Positions 1 to 5,282 of a stretch of DNA of 14,540 bases are shown here, in pieces. Made by a program: the position numbers and the translations under genes. Every line of letters begins with the position of its first letter. Within the stretch, counting starts at the first letter, position 1. The DNA is taken from NCBI GenBank assembly GCA_022615475.1, contig JAKEGQ010000083.1, positions 1 to 14,540 of the forward strand, written 5' to 3'. The DNA comes from Candidatus Methylomirabilota bacterium (GTDB lineage Bacteria > Methylomirabilota > Methylomirabilia > Methylomirabilales > CSP1-5). The notes under the pieces are model-generated. The model searched no databases. It saw nothing but the letters and a program-made list of their open reading frames with translations, and was not told the origin of the DNA.

Positions 1-11
1 CGGAGAGGAGA

Positions 12-26
12 CCGGGCCGCGCCCGG
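12..26. repeat. Short GC-rich inverted repeat upstream of the membrane protein gene
   Basis: Arms CCGGGC (12-17) and GCCCGG (21-26) flank a 3-base spacer. The repeat lies about 16 bases before the Shine-Dalgarno site of the first gene. It has no T-run, so it is not a clear terminator. It could be a leader hairpin or part of an upstream gene's end outside the window. A short GC-rich palindrome like this can occur by chance in such a genome. Confidence 0.25.
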
Positions 27-55
27 GTGTCTTGCGCGCCACGGAGGAGGCCACA

Positions 56-688
56 ATGTCGCAGCGTGCTCCCGTTTTCCGTCGAAAGTTCAACGTCCAC
101 CCGATCCAGCAAAAGTATTTTTTCCTCTCGCTCGTTCCCCTGTTGTTCTTTGGCGCCACGCTGGTCCTTCTGGTCTTATTTCCGCTGAACGTCGCCCTCA
201 TGGGACCGAATCCCGAACTGCAGAATCCGAGAACCTTGCGTGAGGTCTTCACCCTGATGGACGCCCGTATCTGGCTTGCCCTCGTGATCAGCATGTTCGT
301 CTCTTGCGTCCTGAGCTATTTCGTCACGCACAAGTTTGCCGGTCAGGTCTACCGGATCGAGCAAATCTTACGGAAGGGCAAGGAGGGGAATCTCCCGCTC
401 TCTGTGCGGGTTCGGCGTGATGATGACCTCCAGGAACTGGCGGAGCTTCTCGATGGCAACTTCAAGAAGACCACCTCAGCCCTGGCGGAGATCATGGAAC
501 AGCAGGCTCTGGCTGCCAAGGAGCTCACCGCGGCCCGGGGCAATGTGAAGGCTGGGTTGGGCGGGGAGATGATCCTGGCGGGACTGGAAAACGTCGGCCA
601 GAGACTCGACGAGATCGAGGGGATCCTGGCCCATTTCAGGATTCCAAAGACTCAAGCCCCTCATCTCGAGTCCCGCCGGGCAGAATAG
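56..688 (+). CDS. Small two-TM membrane protein with HAMP-like linker and coiled coil, no output domain
   Basis: A 210-residue inner-membrane protein of unknown specific role. A basic N-terminus (1-20) leads into a hydrophobic segment at about 21-44. A short loop of about 25 residues follows, predicted to be extracytoplasmic, then a second hydrophobic segment at about 72-91. Residues 92-145 resemble a HAMP domain: an amphipathic helix, a Gly/Asn/Leu connector, an Arg-Arg-Asp-Asp-Asp stretch and a second helix. The rest is Ala/Glu/Gln-rich and probably coiled coil. No methyl-accepting, histidine-kinase or cyclase domain follows, so it looks like a sensor or scaffold stub; database annotation would probably read HAMP or methyl-accepting chemotaxis protein. 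The ATG at 56 is preferred over the in-frame TTG at 32 because GGAGGAGG (43-50) sits 5 bases before it. It is separated from the next gene by 321 bases and is probably unrelated to the translation genes. Confidence 0.75.
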   Translation: MSQRAPVFRRKFNVHPIQQKYFFLSLVPLLFFGATLVLLVLFPLNVALMGPNPELQNPRTLREVFTLMDARIWLALVISMFVSCVLSYFVTHKFAGQVYRIEQILRKGKEGNLPLSVRVRRDDDLQELAELLDGNFKKTTSALAEIMEQQALAAKELTAARGNVKAGLGGEMILAGLENVGQRLDEIEGILAHFRIPKTQAPHLESRRAE

Positions 689-922
689 GTCCTCCGGGTC
701 GACACCTCGGCACAACAACGGAATCCCCTACCATCCCCTCGCAGCACCAAGCAAAGCAATCACCCCTCTCATTTCTCTCCGTGTGGTGGCAGCATCGGAT
801 CGTCATCCATCCGACCACATACGCTGTCACCGGCTCCCGGTCCTCCCAGTCACGCGAAGACGGGGGATAACGCCATCGGTGACGCGCTGTTCGCCCGAAG
901 AAAACGCGGTTTGATTTTTCCC

Positions 923-952
923 TTTACACCCGAGCGGGCGATGTGCTACGTA
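923..952 (+). promoter_or_regulatory. Candidate promoter of the EF-G paralogue
   Basis: TTTACA (923-928) resembles a -35 box. It is followed after 18 bases by TACGTA (947-952) within TGTGCTACGTA. The -10 match alone is weak. However, the arrangement TTTAC, 14 bases, TGTGCTAC recurs exactly in front of rpsO, which raises confidence. A start near 958-960 would give a leader of about 50 bases containing the small hairpin and palindrome described for this gap. Confidence 0.45.
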
Positions 953-997
953 CAAGTCGGGACCAGTTTCTCACCAGCGGTGATCCGGCATGCCGAT

Positions 998-1004
998 GAG
1001 GGGG
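998..1004 (+). promoter_or_regulatory. Ribosome binding site deciding the EF-G start
   Basis: GAGGGGG ends 5 bases before the GTG at 1010. No comparable site precedes the other in-frame start codons further upstream, and the protein downstream of this GTG begins as EF-G family members do. Confidence 0.7.
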
Positions 1005-1009
1005 AACGC

Positions 1010-3097
1010 GTGAAGGGGGCCGAAGTGGCGCCGGTCCGCAATGTAGGAATCGTGGGTCACGCGCAGGAGGGGAAGACCTCCTTGGTGGAGGCGATCCTCT
1101 TTGACACGGGCGTGGTGAGCCGCCTCGGACGCGTCGAGGAGGGGAATACCACGACCGACTTCGATGAGGATGAAATCAAACGGCGGATCAGCATCAGTGC
1201 GGCCGTCGCCTTCACCGAGTGGAAGGGAGTGAAGTTCAATCTGATCGACACCCCCGGTTTCTCCAACTTTCTGAGCGATACCCGGACCTGCATGCGCGTC
1301 ACGGATGCTGCCCTGATCCTCGTGAGCGCGGTGGACGGGGTCAAGGTCCAGACGGGAAAGGTCTGGGGGTATGCCGAGGAGTACGGCCTCCCCGTCTTCT
1401 TTTTTGCCAACAGGATGGATCGAGAGCGGGCAGACCCGTTTCGCGCCCTCGCGGACATCCGGAAGGGCTTGCATCCGGCGGCCGTCCTGGTCCAGATTCC
1501 CATCGGGGCCGAGGCGGGCTTCCGGGGCGTTGTGGATCTCGTGGCGATGAAGGCGTACACGTACCAGACCGATGGGTCGGGAAAGTTCAAGGAGGAGGGG
1601 GTGCCGTCCGAATTGAAGGAGCGGGCGGAAAAGTTCCACCACGCGCTCGTCGAGGCGGTGGCCGAGTCTGACGATGCCCTGCTGGAGCAGTATCTGGCGA
1701 GCGGTGGCCTGACCACCGAAGACCTGCGGCAAGGCCTGCGGCGGGCTATCGCGGGCCGACGCCTCTTCCCGGTCCTCTGCGGCTCGGCGACCAGGAACGT
1801 CGGCGTGCAGCCGCTCCTCGATCTCCTCATCGAGTGCTCTCCCTCCCCCGTGGATCGACCGCCGGTGGAGGGGAGCGATGCGAAATCGGGCCAGCGGGTC
1901 GTGAGGGCACCGCGGCTGGAGGAGCCGCTTACGGCCTTGGTCTTCAAGACCATCAGCGACCCGTACGCCGGCAAGATCAGCGTCTTCCGCGTGTATGCCG
2001 GTCAGTTGAACGCCGATAGCTTTGTCTATAACGCGACCAAGCAGGTCAAGGAACGGATTGGACAGATCTCCCTCCTCCGGGGGAGGCAGCAGACCCCTGT
2101 CGCCAAGGTGGGCGCGGGAGACATCGGATCTGTGGTGAAGCTGAAGGAGACCGGCACGGGCGACACCCTGTGTGATGAAAAGTCCCCTGTCCTCCTCGAC
2201 CCTCTTCCGGTGTCAACCCCCTTGATCTCGTATGCTGTCGCTCCCAAGTCGAAGGGCGATGAGGAAAAGCTGTCCGGGGCCTTGAGCCGCCTCCTGGAAG
2301 AGGATCCAAGCCTTAAGCTCGGCCGGGACCAGCAGACCAGGGAAACCATCATCTCGGGCATGGGCAAGGTGCACCTGGAGGTAGCGGTCGAACGGCTCAG
2401 GCGCAAGTTTGGGGTGGAGGTCTTCATGAAGACCCCCCGGGTCCCCTACAAGGAGACCATCCGGGGAATGGCCTCCGTGCAGGGGAAGTACAAGAAGCAG
2501 ACGGGCGGCCGGGGGCAGTACGGCGACTGTTGGATCAAAGTGGAGCCCCTCCCGCGCGGCAAGGGCTTCGAGTTCGTCAATCAGGTTGTCGGGGGGGTGA
2601 TCCCCAGGCAATACATTCCGGCGGTGGAGAAGGGGATTGTGGAGGCCATGGAGGGGGGAATCCTGGCCGGGTATCCCGTCACCGATGTCAAGGTCAGCCT
2701 CTATGATGGCTCGTACCATACAGTAGACTCCTCGGAGATGTCCTTCAAGATCGCCGGCTCCCTCGCCGTGAAGAAGGGAGTGCAGCAGGCCACCCCCGTT
2801 CTCCTCGAGCCGATTATGGTGGTGGAGGTGAGTGCACCCGATGACGCCATCGGGGACGTGATCGGTGATCTCAATTCCCGGCGAGGGCGGGTGCTGGGGG
2901 TCGAGGGCAAGGGCAAGAGCCAGGCCATCAAGGCGCTCGTCCCGCTGGCGGAGATGCTGGAGTACGCCACCCAACTGCGCTCGCTGACCGGGGACCGCGG
3001 GGATTACACCATGGAGCTGTCCCATTTCGAGGACGTTCCGGCCCACATCCAGGATAAACTGGTGGCCGAGGCGAAAAAGGAAGAAAAAGAGGACTAG
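1010..3097 (+). CDS. fusA: Elongation factor G paralogue (EF-G II-like translational GTPase)
   Basis: A 695-residue cytoplasmic GTPase with full EF-G architecture. EF-G drives ribosomal translocation, but divergent paralogues can have specialised roles. The G domain shows G1 GHAQEGKT (16-23), G3 DTPGF (80-84), G4 NRMD (134-137) and G5 GSA (258-260). Domain II starts near 303. Domain III contains SGMGKVHLEV (about 449-458). Domain IV runs from about 480 with GGRGQYGDC (499-507) and HTVDSSEMSFK (570-580); domain V starts near 598. The usual His of DTPGH is Phe84, G1 differs from GHIDAGKT, and G4 has Arg instead of Lys. These features fit the EF-G II group rather than the fusA of the str operon, so the gene symbol is generic. 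The start is GTG 1010, supported by the upstream SD site and by homology starting at about residue 8. It is probably a single-gene transcript ending at the hairpin near 3221. Confidence 0.9.
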   Translation: MKGAEVAPVRNVGIVGHAQEGKTSLVEAILFDTGVVSRLGRVEEGNTTTDFDEDEIKRRISISAAVAFTEWKGVKFNLIDTPGFSNFLSDTRTCMRVTDAALILVSAVDGVKVQTGKVWGYAEEYGLPVFFFANRMDRERADPFRALADIRKGLHPAAVLVQIPIGAEAGFRGVVDLVAMKAYTYQTDGSGKFKEEGVPSELKERAEKFHHALVEAVAESDDALLEQYLASGGLTTEDLRQGLRRAIAGRRLFPVLCGSATRNVGVQPLLDLLIECSPSPVDRPPVEGSDAKSGQRVVRAPRLEEPLTALVFKTISDPYAGKISVFRVYAGQLNADSFVYNATKQVKERIGQISLLRGRQQTPVAKVGAGDIGSVVKLKETGTGDTLCDEKSPVLLDPLPVSTPLISYAVAPKSKGDEEKLSGALSRLLEEDPSLKLGRDQQTRETIISGMGKVHLEVAVERLRRKFGVEVFMKTPRVPYKETIRGMASVQGKYKKQTGGRGQYGDCWIKVEPLPRGKGFEFVNQVVGGVIPRQYIPAVEKGIVEAMEGGILAGYPVTDVKVSLYDGSYHTVDSSEMSFKIAGSLAVKKGVQQATPVLLEPIMVVEVSAPDDAIGDVIGDLNSRRGRVLGVEGKGKSQAIKALVPLAEMLEYATQLRSLTGDRGDYTMELSHFEDVPAHIQDKLVAEAKKEEKED

Positions 3098-3171
3098 GCA
3101 GGAAGTTAGCACGCCTCTTGGCATTGGCATCGGACGCCTGTACTGGGCGAGAAAGGTTGGAGCGGTACTAG

Positions 3172-3183
3172 GGGAAATTTCCC
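3172..3183. repeat. 12-bp perfect palindrome abutting the rimP promoter
   Basis: GGGAAATTTCCC is a perfect palindrome ending one base before the -35 box of the rimP promoter. The position suits a dimeric regulator site or an UP-like element, since its centre is AT-rich. No regulator is identified, so the role is inference. Confidence 0.45.
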
Positions 3184-3212
3184 TTGCCTCTTGCGTGCCG
3201 CTATGGTATACA
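3184..3212 (+). promoter_or_regulatory. Promoter of the rimP-nusA-infB operon (extended -10)
   Basis: TTGCCT (3184-3189) and TATACA (3207-3212) are separated by exactly 17 bases, and TGG directly before the -10 makes it an extended -10 (TGN). The predicted start is near 3218-3220, which places the following hairpin at the very 5' end of the transcript. This is the strongest sigma-70-type promoter candidate in the window and the only one seen before rimP. Confidence 0.65.
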
Positions 3213-3220
3213 GAGATGGA

Positions 3221-3250
3221 AAAGTGGGCCCGTGCCCACTTTCTTATTTT
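3221..3250 (+). terminator. Terminator-like hairpin at the start of the rimP leader
   Basis: AAAGTGGGC (3221-3229) and GCCCACTTT (3234-3242) form a perfect 9-bp stem with a CCGT loop, and T-rich sequence continues to 3250. It has the form of an intrinsic terminator. It lies 124 bases after the EF-G stop codon, so it may end that transcript. It also lies downstream of the rimP promoter, within the first 5 or so bases of that transcript, and may act as an attenuator or a 5' stabilising stem. The T-rich tail ends 15 bases before the rimP ATG. Confidence 0.65.
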
Positions 3251-3264
3251 CCGGGACTGGAACA

Positions 3265-3732
3265 ATGGCGAGCGTTCGTCTGGTTACTGAGCGGGTCCAA
3301 TCCCTTACCCTCCCTGTGGTCGAAGGGCAGGGGATGGAACTAGTCGATGTGGTTTTTCGTCGAGAGGCGCACGGCTGGGTGCTTCGCCTCTTGCTGGATA
3401 AGCCTGGTGGGGTCACGCTCGAGGACTGCCGTGAGGTGAGTGAGCAGCTGTCTGATCTCTTGGATGTCGAAGGGGTGATCGACCACCCCTATACCTTGGA
3501 GGTCTCCTCGCCTGGACTCGACCGTGTGCTGAAGACGGCACAGGACTTCACGCGATTCGCGGGGCGGCTCGCCCGCATTCAGACCGCCGCTCCCATCAGC
3601 GGCCAGCGGCGGTTTCATGGCCGGCTGGAGGGATGCCGGGACGGCATGGTGGTCTTGCAGCAGGGACAGGGACCGACGCTGCTGATCCCGCTCGAGGCGA
3701 TCGTCAAGGCCCGGCTTGAGGTCGAACTGTAA
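3265..3732 (+). CDS. rimP: Ribosome maturation factor RimP
   Basis: A 155-residue cytoplasmic protein needed for assembly of the 30S subunit. The N-terminal alpha/beta domain covers about 1-85, with the acidic TLEDCREVS stretch near 49-57. The family signature YTLEVSSPGLDRVLK lies at about 74-88. A C-terminal SH3-like barrel ends with IPLEAIVKARLEVEL. Length and motifs are typical. The frame is open back to a TTG at 3184, but that codon lies in the -35 box; ATG 3265 begins with the expected family N-terminus. Its ribosome binding site is weak (GGA a few bases upstream), so translation may depend on the unusual leader. It is the first gene of the operon, followed by nusA after a repeat-filled gap. 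Confidence 0.95.
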   Translation: MASVRLVTERVQSLTLPVVEGQGMELVDVVFRREAHGWVLRLLLDKPGGVTLEDCREVSEQLSDLLDVEGVIDHPYTLEVSSPGLDRVLKTAQDFTRFAGRLARIQTAAPISGQRRFHGRLEGCRDGMVVLQQGQGPTLLIPLEAIVKARLEVEL

Positions 3733-3734
3733 AT

Positions 3735-3830
3735 GGTTCGTGGTTGAGGGTTCATAGTTCAGGGTTCGGAGATTGGGCCAGTCCTCTGGGTCAGCTGTGA
3801 CCATGAACTATGAACCATGAACTCTGAACC
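3735..3830. repeat. Heptamer-based intergenic inverted repeat between rimP and nusA
   Basis: The left arm (3735-3769) is five 7-base units: GGTTCGT, GGTTGAG, GGTTCAT, AGTTCAG, GGTTCGG. The right arm (3801-3830) read on the minus strand is GGTTCAG, AGTTCAT, GGTTCAT, AGTTCAT, GG. The arms share a perfect 13-bp core, 3749-3761 pairing with 3804-3816, and pair imperfectly over about 30 bp. The spacer contains a nested hairpin, GGTCA-GCTG-TGACC (3789-3802). The unit structure and lower GC contrast with the surrounding genes, suggesting a dispersed palindromic repeat family. It ends one base before the nusA ribosome binding site region. Confidence 0.75.
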
Positions 3831-3831
3831 G

Positions 3832-3840
3832 AGGTGAGGG
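3832..3840 (+). promoter_or_regulatory. Ribosome binding site deciding the nusA start
   Basis: AGGTGAGGG lies 5 bases before GTG 3846. The other in-frame GTGs at 3834 and 3840 sit inside or at the end of this site and so cannot use it. The repeat arm ends at 3830, so a folded repeat would leave the site exposed at the base of the stem. Confidence 0.7.
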
Positions 3841-3845
3841 TGGCT

Positions 3846-5177
3846 GTGAATCTGATCCAGGTCATCGAGCAGATCGGGCGAGAGAAGGGGATCGACCGGG
3901 AGGTGCTGATCGATGCCGTGGGGGCGGCGATCCTCTCCGCCTCTCGGAAGACCCTGGGCACGGTGTCGGACCTGCGGGTCGACTTTGATCAAGCCTCCGG
4001 GAGGTTTGTCCTGTCCACAGTGAGAAAGGTCGTCGAGGAGGTGACCAATCCCCGGAGTGAGATTGCGCTCGAAGAGGCCCGCCGTCATCAACCCGAGCTC
4101 AATCTCGGCGACGAGTTCCGCATCGAGGTTCAACCCCGCGGGTTCGGTCGGATCGCCGCCCAGACGGCGAAGCAGGTGATCATCCAGCGCGTGCGGGAAG
4201 CGGAACGAGACAGCATCTACCACAGCTTCAAGAACCGCGAGGGGGAACTGATCACCGGGGTCGTCCAGCGGGTGGTGAACGACAATATCATCGTCAACGT
4301 GGGCAAGGCCGAGGCAATCCTTCCTCCTCGGGAGCAGCTTCCTCGAGAGGAATACCGGGCCGGCGACCGGATTCGGGCCTATATCGTGGAGGTCAAGAAG
4401 GGGAGCCGGGGGGCCACCGTCCTCGTCTCGCGGAGCCATCCGGGAATGTTGCTCCGGCTCTTTGAGGTCGAGGTCCCCGAGATCGAGGAGGGGATTGTAG
4501 AGATCAAGGCGGTGGCGCGGGAGCCGGGGGAACGGGCCAAGATCGCCGTCGTCTCACGGGACAGCAATGTCGACCCTGTGGGGGCCTGCGTCGGGTACCG
4601 GGGCTCGCGGGTCCAGGTCATCGTGAGAGAGCTCGGGGGGGAGAAGATCGATATCATTCCGTGGCGGGACAACCCGGCCGATTTTGTGCGGAATGCGCTC
4701 GCCCCTGCAGAGGTCCAGTCTGTGATGGCTGACGAGGCGAGCAACACGCTCCATGTCATCGTGGCGGACGAGCAGCTCTCCCTTGCTATTGGAAGGCGAG
4801 GGCAGAACGCGCGTCTGGCAGCCAAATTGGTCGGGCGGAAGGTAGACATCAAGAGTCGCACCGAGCTGGCTCGCGAGGCGGAGGAGAAGGCGAAGCGAGC
4901 CCGGGCGGCCATCGAAGGCCTGGCACAGGTCTCTGGGATCGGCCCCAAGATGGTCGGGCGGTTGGTCGAGGCCGGCTTCGACACCCTGGACCGTCTCCAG
5001 CGGGCCTCTCAGGAAGACCTGATAGCCGTCAAAGGCATTGGCCCGAAGACCGCCGCAACGATCCTCGCAGCCATTCAGGATCTCCTGACCCGTCCCGCCC
5101 TCGGGGCAGACCACCCGTCCGCGGGGACGGAGGAAGTTGCGGTTGACGAGAAGGTTGCCCAGGCCGAGAGCGAATAA
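3846..5177 (+). CDS. nusA: Transcription termination/antitermination factor NusA
   Basis: A 443-residue RNA polymerase-binding protein that modulates pausing, termination and antitermination. The N-terminal polymerase-binding domain (about 1-125) opens with NLIQVIEQIGREKGID. An S1 domain covers about 131-196. KH1 includes GACVGYRGSRVQ (246-257) and KH2 includes IGRRGQNARLA (315-325). A helix-hairpin-helix pair follows at about 360-414, with VSGIGPKMV and VKGIGPKTA repeats, in place of the acidic AR repeats of the enterobacterial protein. The tail (about 416-443) is acidic and low-complexity. GTG 3846 is chosen by its ribosome binding site and because family members start at this point. In other bacteria NusA can autoregulate its operon, so the hairpin in the rimP leader is a plausible target; that is inference. 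Confidence 0.95.
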   Translation: MNLIQVIEQIGREKGIDREVLIDAVGAAILSASRKTLGTVSDLRVDFDQASGRFVLSTVRKVVEEVTNPRSEIALEEARRHQPELNLGDEFRIEVQPRGFGRIAAQTAKQVIIQRVREAERDSIYHSFKNREGELITGVVQRVVNDNIIVNVGKAEAILPPREQLPREEYRAGDRIRAYIVEVKKGSRGATVLVSRSHPGMLLRLFEVEVPEIEEGIVEIKAVAREPGERAKIAVVSRDSNVDPVGACVGYRGSRVQVIVRELGGEKIDIIPWRDNPADFVRNALAPAEVQSVMADEASNTLHVIVADEQLSLAIGRRGQNARLAAKLVGRKVDIKSRTELAREAEEKAKRARAAIEGLAQVSGIGPKMVGRLVEAGFDTLDRLQRASQEDLIAVKGIGPKTAATILAAIQDLLTRPALGADHPSAGTEEVAVDEKVAQAESE

Positions 5178-5186
5178 GGGAATGAA

Positions 5187-5282
5187 ATGAATGAGAGACG
5201 CGATCACGATGGCCGACACGGAAGGACCCGAGCGGGCGCTCGGGGCAGCAGAGGTACGGGGGAGGGGAGGTGGCAGGCGTGA
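5187..5282 (+). CDS. Possible 31-residue Arg/Gly-rich small ORF coupled to infB
   Basis: An ATG at 5187 is preceded by AAGGG (5176-5180) at 6-base spacing. The frame ends with a TGA that overlaps the infB start codon as GTGA, the usual arrangement for translational coupling. The predicted product has 8 Arg in 31 residues, many Gly and no recognisable domain. It occupies the place where many relatives carry ylxR, but it shows none of the YlxR Cys or core motifs and is about a third of its length. The frame could be chance, because GA-rich DNA is seldom interrupted by stops. A second frame starting at ATG 5191 is also open over this interval. Confidence 0.25.
   Translation: MNERRDHDGRHGRTRAGARGSRGTGEGRWQA
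5227..5244 (+). promoter_or_regulatory. GC-rich hairpin upstream of infB
   Basis: CCCGAGC (5227-5233) and GCTCGGG (5238-5244) form a perfect 7-bp stem with a GGGC loop; the full arms are 8 bp. No T-run follows, so it is not an intrinsic terminator. It ends 34 bases before the infB start and 21 bases before its ribosome binding site. A role in mRNA processing or translation control is inference. Confidence 0.4.
5266..5270 (+). promoter_or_regulatory. Ribosome binding site deciding the infB start
   Basis: GGAGG lies 8 bases before GTG 5279. The alternative in-frame GTG at 5270 overlaps this element, so it cannot use it at normal spacing. Confidence 0.65.

Larger units (their letters stand above)
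689..1009. other. Noncoding gap with EF-G promoter region and small hairpins
   Basis: No convincing coding region lies here. Upstream is a 6-bp perfect hairpin, TCGGAT (795-800) with ATCCGA (809-814), without a T-run. A 7-bp inverted pair, TCGCCCG (891-897) and CGGGCGA (935-941), brackets the promoter candidate. The predicted leader contains a small hairpin, TCACC-AGC-GGTGA (971-983), and a 10-bp palindrome, CGGCATGCCG (986-995), just before the ribosome binding site. I see no clear terminator for the membrane protein gene. The EF-G reading frame stays open back to 911, but those extra codons do not resemble the family N-terminus. Confidence 0.6.

Noticed and set aside
911..1009. N-terminal extension of the EF-G paralogue from TTG 911
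   Set aside because: The 33 extra codons run through the promoter candidate, lack a ribosome binding site and do not resemble EF-G N-termini. GTG 1010 has a good site.
2213..3265. A 350-codon minus-strand frame running from the rimP leader into the EF-G gene
   Set aside because: It is a shadow of the EF-G gene: Leu/Gly/His/Pro-rich, without motifs, and with its 5' part crossing the rimP promoter and hairpin.
3203..3290. Short ATG frames in the rimP leader, for example 24 codons from ATG 3216 overlapping the rimP start
   Set aside because: No ribosome binding site is possible at the very 5' end of the transcript, and the product is unremarkable. Leaderless translation is conceivable but nothing supports it.
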